Of a stretch of DNA of 64,000 nt, positions 25,616 through 36,240 are shown one piece after another (position 1 is the stretch's first letter; each line of letters begins with the position of its first letter). The DNA is taken from NCBI RefSeq assembly GCF_035222275.1, contig NW_026946359.1, positions 2,480,001 through 2,544,000 on the forward strand. The letters run 5' to 3'. A program made the position numbers and the translations under genes. The DNA is from Podospora bellae-mahoneyi. Taxonomy: Eukaryota > Ascomycota > Sordariomycetes > Sordariales > Podosporaceae. The notes under the pieces were generated by a model. That model was not told the DNA's origin. It worked only from the letters and a program-made list of their open reading frames with translations, and did no database searches.

Positions 25616-27674
25616 ATGGTATCTCCCACTCTTGGAAAGAGAACCCGGAGTTCAAAAGAGAACTCAGGTTTGTTACTCCCGTACCTCAAGGTTAAAGAGG
25701 CAGTGACAACTGACAGTTCTTTTGATCATAGAGTCGGCAATCACCTTTGACCTTCCTGCCAAGCGCACTCGACGAACCCTTCGAAGCGCCACCATTGCGG
25801 ATGAGCCAGAAGCCGAAAAGGAGAACGACATTGTAATAGCGGAAGACGAAGATGCGAGCGACGAGACTGGCGAGACACAAGAAAAGAAGACAACCTGGCA
25901 AGAAAAGACCTTCAAAGATGTGCAAAAGACGCCCTCAAAATCACTCGCCAGACGAGCCTCGGTGGCCAGCACAGTCAAGAGCTCCGCCATCCCTCCCGTC
26001 ACGCCTTCAACACCGCGTCACTACGATGTCTTCTCCAAGGGCGTCACAACCACTCCCCGGCACCGGGTCATGTCGGTTGGAAAGTTCTCCAAGCGCGTGA
26101 CACCCTCGACACCCCTCACCCCGTCCTCCGTTCAAACAGTCTACCACCAAGCGCGTCAGCTCTTCTCCCGCAGCGCGGATCCAGGGCAGCTCATCGGACG
26201 CGACGACGAAAGGGCGAAGATGAAGGGATTCCTCAGCCGGTGCACCACCTCCAAACCAAGCGGCTGCCTCTACGTCAGCGGCCCCCCCGGCACAGGCAAA
26301 TCCGCCATGGTCCACCGCATCACCGACGAGACCGTCTCCGAGTCTGCTGACTCTTCCATCAAAAAAGCCTACATCAACTGCATGTCAGCCAAGTCCTCCA
26401 AGGACCTGTACTATACCCTCCTCGACCAGCTCGCTACCCCCGAAGACCAGGAGACCGACCTTTCCGAAACCGACGTGGTCGAAGCCCTGCAGAAACTCTT
26501 CGTCCCCAAAAAGAAGTCGGCCTCGAACAAGGTGTATCTGATTGTCCTTGACGAAATCGACCACATCCTCACCCTCGACCCGGAGTCTTTGTATCGTGTA
26601 TTCGAATGGTCTCTCCAGCCCACCGGCAGCCGACTCCTCATGGTCGGAATTGCCAACGCCCTCGACCTAACAGATCGCTTCCTTCCCCGCCTCAAATCCC
26701 GGAACCTCAAGCCAGAAATCCTCCCATTCTTGCCATACACAGCCCCCCAAGTCAAAAACATCATCACCACCCGGTTAAAGTCCCTCTTGCCAGCAAACCA
26801 CCCAGACCAGAACTTTATCCCCTTCTTCCACCCGGCCGCCATTGAGCTCTGCTCCCGAAAAATCTCGACCCAAACCGGTGATCTCCGCCGTGCTTTTGAG
26901 GTCTGCCGGCGAGCTATCGATCTTGTCGAATCTGAAACCAGGTTAAAGCACGAGAATGAAATCAAGGAAAACGTGTTGCAAATGTCGCCGTCAAGAAAGG
27001 TTCTGGGGGAGAAGCACAATTTTTCTCTTCCCAAGCTGGGGCAGCAGAGCAGCGTGTCTGGGCAGCTTATCAAGGCGTTGCAGGTGCTGACGGTGGAGAC
27101 GGCGCCGAGGGTGTCAATTGGGCACTTGAACAAGGTTACTGCTGCGGCTTTCAGCAACGGGACTATGCAACGGTTGAAGGTGTTGAATCTTCAGCAAAAG
27201 GCGGCGCTGTGCTCGCTGCTGGCGATTGAGAAGCGGAATCGGGACAGGGTTGTTTCTTCTCAAGTTGGTGGTGGTACGCCGAGTAAGAACTTGCCTGCGG
27301 CGCCGACGGTGAAGGCGCTGTTTGAAAGTTATACGAGGCTTTGCAAGACGGACTCGGTGTTGCATCCGTTGAGCTCTTCCGAGTTTAGGGAGGTGGTGGC
27401 GAGCTTGGAGATGGTGAGTTTGATTGCCGAGGTGGATGGGAAGATGGGGTCTTTTGGTGGGAGCGGGACGCCGGGGGGTTTGGCGAGGACGCCGAGCAGG
27501 AGGGGGAAGAAGAAGGATGTTTTTGGGATGGGGGATATGAAGGTTGGATTGGTGGCTGATGAGAGGAGGGTGGCGAGCTGTGTTGGGTTTAGGGAGATGG
27601 AGGGGGTTGTGGAGGGGGAGGGGAGGGGGCAAGGGATTTTGAGGAGGGTGTTGTCGGGGGAGGGGTTGGAGTAG
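25616..27674 (+). CDS. cdc6: DNA replication licensing ATPase Cdc6/Cdc18
   Basis: Loads the MCM helicase at origins together with ORC and Cdt1. Two exons, 25616-25667 and 25732-27674; the 64-bp GT-AG intron joins SSKENS to ESAITFDLP, total 664 aa. The basic, disordered N-terminus (1-150) is rich in Thr-Pro, including KTPSKS, VTPSTPRH and RVTPSTPLTPSS, as expected for CDK-controlled destruction or export. The AAA+ domain has Walker A GPPGTGKS (about 201-208), Walker B VLDEID (about 289-294), sensor-2 region GDLRRAFEVCRRAID, and a C-terminal winged helix (about 510-640). There is no BAH domain, so it is Cdc6 and not Orc1. The last 40 residues are Gly- and charge-rich. Third positions are C-rich up to about 27000 and G-rich afterwards. 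Upstream CGCG elements fit G1/S transcription. Confidence 0.94.
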
Positions 27675-27992
27675 GTGGTCGATGAGAGGAAGAAGAAACG
27701 GTTGTTTTACATATGGTTCTGGCTGGTTCTGGAGTTTATTAAACCAGGTTTGGCTTGCGGAGTTGGTGGCTGGCTGCTGGGTTTTCAGTTGGGGGAAAAT
27801 TTGGCGCGGGTTGTATAAACATGGTTGAAATGGGGTGTTGTATAAAATAGCATACATAGGGCATGGCGTAGTGTTTACTCTGTTGAGGGGTTGAGAGGGA
27901 GATATTTTTAATACTGAGAGACTACCAGGTGTAATGAAATACAAAAGTTGACAACACACATCTGACATCTCTCTCATATCCAAATATTCGAG

Positions 27993-28027
<35 letters not shown>

Positions 28028-28190
28028 CATGAAGGGATTGGCTCAATAATATTTCATGTCTTTATGACAATTGTATAAATCATCCATCAATCATTCTACA
28101 TATTTCCTCTTTTGCCTGCTAAAACATTTCAACTTTGTATAAACCAATGACATGCAAAACCACATTTTCCCATCGCCCCCAAGAACAAGC
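27675..28190. other. Convergent 3' region, cdc6 / MMSDH
   Basis: 516 bp between the stop codons of two convergent genes, so it should hold both terminators. The plus side is AT-rich after 27700. A CA dinucleotide repeat lies at 27995-28024. No gene is seen. Confidence 0.6.
27995..28024. repeat. CA dinucleotide microsatellite, 15 units
   Basis: Perfect CA repeat of 30 bp in the convergent 3' region between cdc6 and the aldehyde dehydrogenase gene. Confidence 0.97.
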
Positions 28191-30014
28191 CTAAGAATGA
28201 GTAGGCATGGCCACATCCGCCTTCTTGCTAATCGCATCCTCGGCGCTCCACATGGCCGTCACCGTCTTGAGCTGCGTGTAAAAGTTGATCCCCGGCTTCC
28301 CGTAGAACGTGCTCGCGCCGCCGCCCGCAATGCTCTTCTTGTTGCCCGTGAAGCTGAACATAGGAAGGGGCACAGGAATAGGAACGTTGATCCCGACCTG
28401 TCCAGCCTCAATCTTGCGTCTGAACGTCTCGGCAGTGGGACCGCTCCTCGTAAAGATGGCAACACCGTTGCCGTACTCGTTCTCATTGATCAGATCGATT
28501 GCTTCGTCCAACGTGTCAACGTTGAGGCAAACGAGGACAGGGCCAAAGATCTCCTCCTTGTAGCACTTCATGTCCTTAGTGACGTTGGAGATGATGGTAG
28601 GAGCGACCCAGTTGCCGTTGGGGTACTTGGGTGGCTTGAAGCCCCTCCCATCAAGAAGGATAGTGGCACCCTCTTCCTCGGCCGAGGCGATCAACCCCTC
28701 GATACGCTCCTTGCTCTGAGGGGAGATGACAGGCCCCAAATCAGCGCCCTCTTCAAACCCACCATTCACCTGCAGAGCCTTTGCCCGCTCGGCAAGCTCG
28801 GGAAGCCACTCTTTCGTCTCGCCCACCATGACAAGAGTCGACAAGGCCATGCAGCGCTGACCCGCGGCGCCAAAGGCAGCACCGACCACCGCGTTGAGGA
28901 ACTGGTTCTTGTTGCAGTCTGGGAGGACAGCAGCGTGGTTCTTGGCCCCGAGGTTGGCCTGGACACGCTTGCCGTTGGCGGAGCCGCGCGAGAAGATGTA
29001 CTCGCCCGCCTTGTTGCCGCCGACGAAGCTGACAGCCTTGATGGCGGGCTCGTCGAGGATGAAGTTGACTGTGCGGTGGGCGCCGTGGACAATGTTCACC
29101 ACGCCCTCGGGGAAGCCCGCCTTCTTAGTGAGCTCGGCGAGGATCATGGCCGCGCCGGGGTCGCGCTCTGAGGGCTTGAGGATGAGCGTGTTGCCCGTGA
29201 TGGTCGCCACGGGGATACACCAAAGCGGAATCATAGCCGGGAAGTCTACATCACACACACACGATTAGCCAACCTTTCCCTTTCCCCTCTTGAACAGGAA
29301 CAACTCACTAAAAGGGCAAATGGCAGCCACAACCCCCAACGGCTCCCTATAAGTCCTAGTCTCCATATCCTTCGCAACCTCCAAAACCTCCCCCTTCAAC
29401 AACTCCGGCGCCCCGCAAGCCGCCTCAGCAACCTGCAACCCCCTCAGCACATCCCCCTTCGAATCCGCGAACGTCTTCCCCTGCTCCAGCGTAATACTCG
29501 CCGCCAACCTATCCCAATTCTCCCTAATCAACCCCACAAACTTGAACATGATCTGCTGCCTGTGCAGCACGCTCGTCGCGCTCCAGCTCTTGAACGCCTT
29601 CTCCGCCGCCGCCACCGCAGCCTTTAGCTCCTCGTCCGTGTTCTGCGGGACCCGGGTAATCAACTCGTTCGTGGCCGGGTCGTGCAGGTCAATGTACTGC
29701 GAGGTGGCCGACTTGACGAACTCGTTGTTGACGAACCAGGGGGTGTCGTACGCCGTCTGGAGCTTCTCGTGCGTGGTGGGGAAGTTGGTAGCCGTGCTGG
29801 CCAGGCCGTAGGCCGAGGCGGTTCCGGCGGGACGAAGGTGCTGAGCGGTGGCGTGTATCCTCCTCACGGCGGCGGCCGAGGCCGAGTGGGTGCTGTTCTT
29901 CGAGGGAGCCATTCTGAGTGCTGGAGACGAAGAACCCAACAGAGCGCTGGCTGATCGTTGCGAGGACGAGAAATGGGAGGAAGCCACAGCAGCTCGGGAT
30001 GCGAAACGACGCAT
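28191..30014 (-). CDS. Methylmalonate-semialdehyde dehydrogenase, mitochondrial
   Basis: CoA-dependent oxidation of malonate and methylmalonate semialdehydes in valine, pyrimidine and inositol breakdown, in the mitochondrial matrix. Exons 30014-29309 and 29245-28191, with a 63-bp GT-AG intron, total 586 aa. The join reads [14 protein letters not shown], matching the family. The first ~55 residues are Arg/Ser/Ala-rich without acids, a mitochondrial presequence. Aldehyde dehydrogenase motifs: [13 protein letters not shown] (about 155), the NAD-binding [23 protein letters not shown], and the catalytic Cys in [10 protein letters not shown] (about 355). The Cys is preceded by GQR, as in ALDH6, and the usual catalytic Glu region reads [10 protein letters not shown], typical of this CoA-acylating group. 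Convergent with cdc6; no pathway neighbours. Confidence 0.96.
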
Positions 30015-30862
30015 GTTGAAAGGGAGAAGTCCAAAATGGTTGGCCCGATGGGCGGTATAGGATAGAACACGGGTTGGATGTGACAGCGGTCAATAGCTTG
30101 TCGAACTAGGTAGGCCGGCTTCTATATTAACCCCCGAATGGTTTGCTGCAGCTTTGAATTCGCCCCTGCTCGACTGGCTGTCCAAAACTGCAGATGTCCT
30201 GAAAGACTGTCCCCCCTTTATCCGTCCCCCCAGCGACACCGCAGGGGGGAATGCCGCTTTAAAGACCGGACGTGAGGAGGGGAACTGAGCGGGTGAGCTT
30301 CCCCGCCATGCCATGGCCTCTTGCCTCCCTTCTCCGCAGCTCCAGTAAGCCGCGGCCTGCCGAACTCCAATCGGATGCTGCGCAAGCAACCTGTCAACAG
30401 GTTTAGACTGGGGACGAAGCTCTCATGGGTCCTGCCAAGACGAAATCTGGGGTATCAAAACACAGGGAGCTTCCAAGTCAAGGCAAGGCTGGAGGAGCTT
30501 GTTGTCCACTTCTGTCCACTTGATCAGATACTCGTTAGATAGCGTGATAGCGCGATAGCATGAGCACTCACACCAAACTATGACCATCAGTAACTAACGC
30601 CGTTGTATTTTCTCACGCATGCCTATAAAATACATTTACGCCTGGATACACCTGCCCAAATCAAGAAAAACAGAAGAACGAAAAATCGTGTGCTCTTGCA
30701 ATCAAGTCAAGTCGCCCATTTTCCTGATAACATCCGGATCACGTCACGTTCTGCATGACTGCCGGTTCCTGTCCCTTTGATATTAACGGTATCCGAGACT
30801 ACCTCGTGGTATCTTGGTATAAATCCTCCTCTCTCAAAATCCCCTCTTCATTTACTCCAGCC
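30015..30862. other. Intergenic, MMSDH promoter and calnexin 3' region
   Basis: 848 bp between two minus-strand genes. The half near 30015-30300 should hold the dehydrogenase promoter; the half near 30600-30860 is AT-richer and probably the calnexin 3' UTR. No gene or clear motif seen. Confidence 0.5.
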
Positions 30863-32745
30863 TTACGCCTTCCGCGTGTTGGTGCGCTTGGTAACCTCAG
30901 CCTTGGCCGTCTCGGCGCCAGTGGCGGCAGCCTCAGCGACCTTGTCCTTGGCCTCCTTGGCCTTCTCCTTGACCTCAGCGGCAGCCTTCTTGACAGGGGC
31001 GGGGTTGGTAGCAACGCCGACAATGCCGAAGATGAGGCCGAGGACAGTGAGGAGGACAGCGGCAATGCCGCCAGCAATCTCGGGAACGAACTTGATGGCC
31101 TCAATGGGGTCGCGCTGGGCGATGGTCAAGAACAAGTCAAGCTTCTCAGTGATGTAGGTCTTGGGGTCATCCAAGAACTTGAGGTCGTTGGGAGAAGCGG
31201 GCTTGTCCTCCTCCTTGGGTCTCTCGGCCTCCTCAAGGGCCTCCTCAACGGGGTGCTTCTTGAAGAAAGTCTCCTCGGCGAGCTTGCGGGCATCCTCAAC
31301 GGAGTGACCAATGTAGATGTTGTCGAAAAGGATATCCTTCTGCATGGTCCAGATCTCGTAGCCGATGGCACCAATGGGCTCAAAGTTGGCGGGGTTCTTG
31401 TCTTCGAAGTAGTCGGGGTTCTTGATCTTGCGGGGAGCCCAGACGCCCTTGTAGGCAGGGTTGTCAATGTAAGGAGCAGACCACTTGCCCTTGTAGTCGG
31501 GGTTCTTAATCATGGGCTTGGTCCAGGGGCCACAGCCAGAAACATCAGCGCACTTGGGGTTGGGGACAGTGGGGGCGATCCAGTCCCCATCCTCCTCATC
31601 ATCCCAATCCTCAGGCTTCTGGGCCTCGGGGTCGGGGATGGTGAGGGGCTCATCGACGAGCCAGTCAGCAGGCTGAGTGGCATCCTCATCGACAATCTCG
31701 TACGGGGCATCCTCATCCCAGTCATCGGGCTTCTTGGCATCGGGGTCCTGAATACGGGCCTCATCAACCCAGTCCTCGGGCTTCTTGTCCTTGGGGTCGT
31801 CAATCTCCTTGGGAGGGTTGACCGAAGGAGTAAAGTCCTCGAGGAGGCTGCCCTCTTTGACCTGCTCGCCGTTGATGCCAATGGAGTAGGTGTTGTTGGG
31901 GTGGACTGTGAGGGTGTAGAGCTCAGTAGTCTTGACAATCTTGGCCGAGGGCGCGGAAGAGAGATGCTTCTCCTCGTACTCCCCAGTCTTGGGGTTCTTG
32001 TGGTTGAAAATGAAGTGCACCTTGTTGGTGTGGCCGCACTTGTCGGGACCGAACATGATCACGTATGGGGTCGCGTTGGAGAACTCATCCTGGTGGAGAG
32101 CCTTGTTATCCCGGAGGAGCTTCATATAAGCACCGCCGCATTCGAGGCCGTCTGTAGCAGGACGTTAGCAAGGCTGAGCGACTCGGTGCAGGTTGGAGTA
32201 GTAAAACGCACCTTGAAGCTTGACCTCATACTGAACGACGAGAGTCTTGCCCTTGGGGTCGATCTTCTTGGGGAATTTCGCCGAGATGGCGTGGTGGGCA
32301 GCAGCGTTCTTGACAACAAGACCCTTGTCACCCTCCATGCCCTTGTAGACGGTGGGCTCCTCGACGGACCACTCGCCGATGTAGGCCCATTCTTCCTCAG
32401 AGCCCTTGGTATCCTTCTTGGCGTGGGAAGGCTTCCACCTTTGCTCCCAGTCGTCGGTGAACTGCTCGAGGAATGGGGCCTTGAGCTTGGTAGGCTGTGG
32501 AAGTCGGTTGTCAGCAAACAGTCGATGTGATTGATGCCATGGCCAGGCCAGTGCGGGGCAGACCATGACGATTGGAACAGGGCAAAAAAACTTACAGTAA
32601 AGGTTGGCAGAGGGGGGACCGACTTGGTCGAGGCCTCGGCGGCAGTGCTGGAGCTTTCCTCCTTGAGCACCTTCTGGTCGTCGGCGTAGACACCACCGGC
32701 CAGGATGGCTGCGCTGGCAGCAGCGGCAGCAACGTTGAACTTCAT
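30863..32745 (-). CDS. clxA: Calnexin, ER membrane lectin chaperone
   Basis: Binds monoglucosylated N-glycoproteins in the ER lumen and retains them until folded. Exons 32745-32596, 32494-32212 and 32151-30863; introns of 101 and 60 bp, GT-AG (second donor GTGCGT, branch CTAAC), total 573 aa. Residues 1-21 are a signal peptide (Ala-rich, ending VYA-DD). The lectin domain (about 45-260) contains [12 protein letters not shown] and [11 protein letters not shown] with the disulphide cysteines. The P-domain has four type-1 repeats of the DPxxKKPxDW kind (for example [24 protein letters not shown]) followed by four type-2 repeats (for example [11 protein letters not shown]). A transmembrane helix at about 490-511 is followed by a ~60-residue Lys/Ala-rich cytosolic tail. 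The gene is rich in optimal C- and G-ending codons, consistent with high expression. A UPRE-like site lies about 200 bp upstream. Confidence 0.97.
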
Positions 32746-34203
32746 TGTGAAGGTAGACTGCTGTTCCAAGCAGCTATGGGTAGAGATAAAGACAACGAAA
32801 GATGTCCTCAACGGCGGAGATGGACACGATGGTTTGTTTCGGGCAATGGATGTCACTCCCAGAGCTCAAGGAAAAAAAAGAAGAAGCTTGTCGATGGGTT
32901 GTGGAAAGCCAACGTTGTGAATTTGAAGCTTCGGCGGATGAAATTCGACAACGTGTCTTTAACAGAGCTAACACCTGAGCTTAGAGCTTGGGGCGCCTGC
33001 GATACGGGCACACCAACTTGCGGGGACAGAAGGCTGGCTTAGCCGGGTGGGGGTGGCCCTAGCGCTGCATGGTGGAAGATCTTGGAATATTCGATTGGCC
33101 AGATTTCCACGAGAACTGCTCCTGAGCATGCTCCCATCTGATCATTATGCTCTTGCGATAGGCAGTGAATAGTGTCAAATTGAAGATTTTTGTTTATTTT
33201 TCATGTTCCAGAGCTCTTTGTTTCTCCTTGCCATGTGAATGGCTCTCAATTGCTGTTCTTTGGGGCTGCTGGAGACACCGTTTCTCAATGTGGGGCATTG
33301 GAGCTGACAGGTCCTCCACTCTCAGCCTTTCACATTATTCTGCTTCAATATTCGAAACCACGCCGCCCAGAGGAAGCGGTACCGTTTCCCGAATGGTAAT
33401 TATGGTAGTACGCTTGACTTGACCAGACAAGGCAGTCCGGTCGATTCAAGGTGAAACTTCGATGGCCACATATCTCGGCTCCGTGGTCTGGGGTTCCGCC
33501 TTTTGCTGACTGAGCAGGCGACATTGAACAACCAGTTCCAAGCTGGGTTCCGGTCCTCAAGAGGCATAAATATGCAATTAGAGGTATGTGGTCTCTCGAG
33601 GGTCCCCGGTCAAGTTATTGACTGCACTTTCTGGACTTTATCCACCGTTTGGTATGGCTTATCTCTAAAGTGTATATCAAGCTTTATCTAACGCTACACC
33701 AGCTGTTCCTTTCTCTATTACCCAAGTTCTCTCACTGAGACCACATGGAGACAAGTAACTTGGTCATACTCGAGAATCTCAAAGTCTTTTCCAATGAAAT
33801 ATCACAAGTGCACATGTCCGATATCACTCTCTGGGTGGACCTGAGTAGCAATGCCGGGAGCTGCTAAAGTCGCCGCATGGCCTGTCCCGCCGAGTGTCCG
33901 CCCGTTCGTTCGCTCGGCAGACCAGTGAGTGGTGGGTAAGGTTGGGTGGTGTTTCGTTCGGAGCCACTCCGAACCGCAGCGGCCTTCCTTGTCGCAATTT
34001 AGCCCCAAATAGCCTCATTTTCGTTTCTGATACTGCCGACTTGCTCAAGATTTGCCGGTAAAGATAGACAGCCCTCTGTGTCTCTCCCAAACCCTTCAAA
34101 CGACCACCTTGGCCTTTTGGAGACACCCCTGGTCCGACTCGGTCAGCCAATCCGACCCCGCAGCCTCCATCCATCGCCGTCATCCCGCCCACTAGCAGCG
34201 AAT
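32746..34203. other. Divergent intergenic region, calnexin / mde1
   Basis: 1.46 kb with the promoters of both flanking genes. A UPRE-like element is at 32947-32957 (entered separately). No ATG in frame with mde1 lies between the last upstream stop and 34204. Other short frames here have no recognisable features. Confidence 0.5.
32947..32957. promoter_or_regulatory. UPRE-like element upstream of calnexin
   Basis: GACAACGTGTC, about 202 bp upstream of the calnexin start codon. It differs by one base from GACAGCGTGTC, the core of the yeast KAR2 unfolded-protein response element bound by Hac1. Calnexin is an established UPR target in fungi, so a Hac1 site is plausible; filamentous-fungal UPRE consensus sequences differ somewhat, so binding is inferred. 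Confidence 0.4.
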
Positions 34204-35156
34204 ATGACCCCGCCAACCACCGGCCTGCCGGCCGAGAACACCACCGACAACAACGACCATCTCGTACAGTCGGATGACCCCGAGCACCCGGCGAACTTGA
34301 TCCCCTCGCTTTGCGCAAAGTTCTGGACTCTCGGTTGGGTGACCGGCACCGGCGGTGGTGCCTCTATTCGCGATGAGTACTAAATATTTCTCTCCTTATC
34401 GATAACCCCGCATATCACCACTATCACCCACCACCAGCGCAGCCATTGATAAGTCCAACACCAACTAACAAGCGCGATGTAGCGACCTAGTCTACCTCGC
34501 CCCTTCGGGTGTTCAAAAGGAGCTCATGAAGCCCTCCGACATCTACGTCCTCTCTCTCGCCGCCCAGGCGAAATCCCTCTCCCGCCGCCAGCGAGTCTAC
34601 CTCCGCAGCCCAGCGGTTTACAAGCCCAGCCAGTGCACCCCCCTCTTCCTCGCCGCCTTCACCAAGCGCAATGCCGGCTGCTGCATCCACACCCACTCCC
34701 ACTGGGCCGTCCTCGTGACGTTGATCCTCGAACAGCAAGGAAGCAAGGAGTTCCGCATCAACAACATTGAGCAGATCAAGGGGTTCGGCAAGGGCTTCCA
34801 GAAGAGCGGGAACCTTGGGTACCATGATACGCTTGTGATTCCCGTGATTGAGAACACGGCGCATGAGGAGGACCTGACGGAGTTTTTGGAGGAGGCAATG
34901 GACAAGTACCCGGATACGTATGCTGTGTTGGTAAGGAGGCATGGTGTTTATGTTTGGGGGGATAATGTCCACAAAGCGAAGACACAGTGTGAGAGGTATG
35001 CTTGTTGAAATTGCCACTCTTGCTTTCTGGAAAATAGACACTGACATGATCCTCGCCAGCTTGGACTACCTCTTCCAACTAGCCGTCGAGATGAAGCAGC
35101 TCGGTCTGCCCTGGATCACAGACATCGAGCCGACCATCCCAACAAGAAAGGATTAG
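34204..35156 (+). CDS. mde1: Methylthioribulose-1-phosphate dehydratase
   Basis: Third step in the methionine salvage pathway, dehydrating 5-methylthioribulose 1-phosphate in the cytosol. Exons 34204-34376, 34483-34995 and 35060-35156, total 260 aa. The first intron (106 bp) has a weak donor, GTACTA, but the join rebuilds [21 protein letters not shown], which fits the family; the second (64 bp) rebuilds [15 protein letters not shown]. Class II aldolase fold: [13 protein letters not shown] near the N-terminus, the metal-binding His pair in [11 protein letters not shown] (about 125-135), and a further His in [11 protein letters not shown] (about 215). Length agrees with fungal Mde1 (about 240-260 aa). 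Start chosen as the first in-frame ATG; no earlier one exists. Confidence 0.95.
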
Positions 35157-35461
35157 AAATATGACAGACAGCCACTTCAGTAATGTCCAAATAATACCCA
35201 TTGACACAGCATCTCACGTCAAGCAACCACAAGCATCATCATTCAAACTTGAGCAATTCTTTTTCCATTAAACCCTTCCATTACACCGCCACAACTAACT
35301 CCAAACCCAGAATATCCAAATCATACATTATACCCTTTCCCCCCTTGCGACCCTTTTAGGCCTCCTTTCTTACCCCCAGCCACAAGTAATTGATATTTCC
35401 CAAAACTACGCACAAAGAATCAAAACCCCCACCCCCCTTCCCCTTTTCCATCAACCCCCAT
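35157..35461. other. Convergent 3' region, mde1 / surface protein
   Basis: 305 bp, AT-rich with CCC runs, between the stop codons of convergent genes. No gene seen; it presumably holds both polyadenylation regions. Confidence 0.6.
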
Positions 35462-35652
35462 TTACAAAGCCATAACAGCACCCAAAAAAGCCAACAACCC
35501 CATCCCGGAGCCAACAACAGCACCGGGAACGGCAGCGTTGCTGGTCACGCTAGCCGGGGCGCCAGTAGTAGTGGGGTTGCCCTCCTGGTTGTTGGTAGTG
35601 CCGTTCCCGCCTTCCTCGCCATCATCATTGTTGTCATCGTCGTTGTTGTTGC

Positions 35653-35685
<33 letters not shown>

Positions 35686-36240
35686 CAGAGTTGTTATTGT
35701 TGTTGTTACCAGAGTTGTTGCTGTTGCCATTGCCAGAGCTAGAGCCACCAGTGGGCTTGGGAGCAACACCGGGGGTGGCGGTGTAGTAGTGGGCGGCGAC
35801 GCAGGCGTTGTAGCACTGGCCGTAGGCGAGGTTGTCGGCTTCGGTGCCGTTGCCCTTGGGGCATTCGGAGACGCACTTGTTTGTGGCTTCGACCTAGAGG
35901 GCACGCAGGTGTGTTAGTCATGAAGGTTTGGTTGGCTGTGGCTTGGGATAATAAAGTTTGTGGTTTTATATGTGGGACAACCACAAAAGGGGTCTCTTAG
36001 GAGGGAGATATGACGACGTACATCTTGCTCGCCGGGGTTGGGCACTGGGTTGCACTTGGCCGTGCAGTTGACGTCGCCGGGGGTGCAGGCGTTGATGCAG
36101 CGGAGGATCTCGGCCTGCTGGGAGTTTTGGGCGGCGGTGGCTGGGTCGATGGAGGTGTTGACCGAGACGGTGGTGGAGGTGCCCTGGGCGCTGGCGAGGG
36201 CGGCGAGGGCGCCGGTGAGGATGAGGGATGTGACGCGCAT
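35462..36240 (-). CDS. Small Cys-rich, Asn-rich GPI-type surface protein
   Basis: Exons 36240-36022 and 35893-35462, a 128-bp GT-AG intron (phase 0), total 216 aa. Residues 1-18 are a signal peptide (ends ASA-Q). The mature N-terminal half has exactly eight Cys arranged as four C-x3-C pairs (CINAC, CTAKC, CVSEC, CYNAC), two pairs per exon. Then comes a low-complexity spacer of Asn, Ser, Gly and Asp (about 125-165), followed by a short Thr-rich part and a C-terminal hydrophobic tail with small residues before it (SNAAVPGAVVGSGMG), as in GPI-anchor signals. I do not recognise a named family. The layout suggests a cell-wall or plasma-membrane protein on a flexible stalk. It is not a standard CFEM domain: the cysteine spacing differs. 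Confidence 0.85.
35636..35715. repeat. Coding GTT/AAC trinucleotide repeat
   Basis: About 80 bp of imperfect GTT on the plus strand, read as AAC on the minus strand, encoding the poly-Asn spacer of the surface protein. As a trinucleotide repeat it can change length without breaking the frame. Confidence 0.95.

Noticed and set aside
27114-28046. 310-aa minus-strand frame
   Set aside because: Antisense to the G-rich 3' part of cdc6, with a Val-Cys repeat from the CA microsatellite.
28152-29171. 339-aa plus-strand frame
   Set aside because: Antisense shadow of methylmalonate-semialdehyde dehydrogenase exon 2.
30755-32530. 591-aa plus-strand frame antisense to calnexin
   Set aside because: It is rich in Leu, Gly and Val because calnexin codons end in C or G and leave the antisense frame open. 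Calnexin explains the sequence fully.
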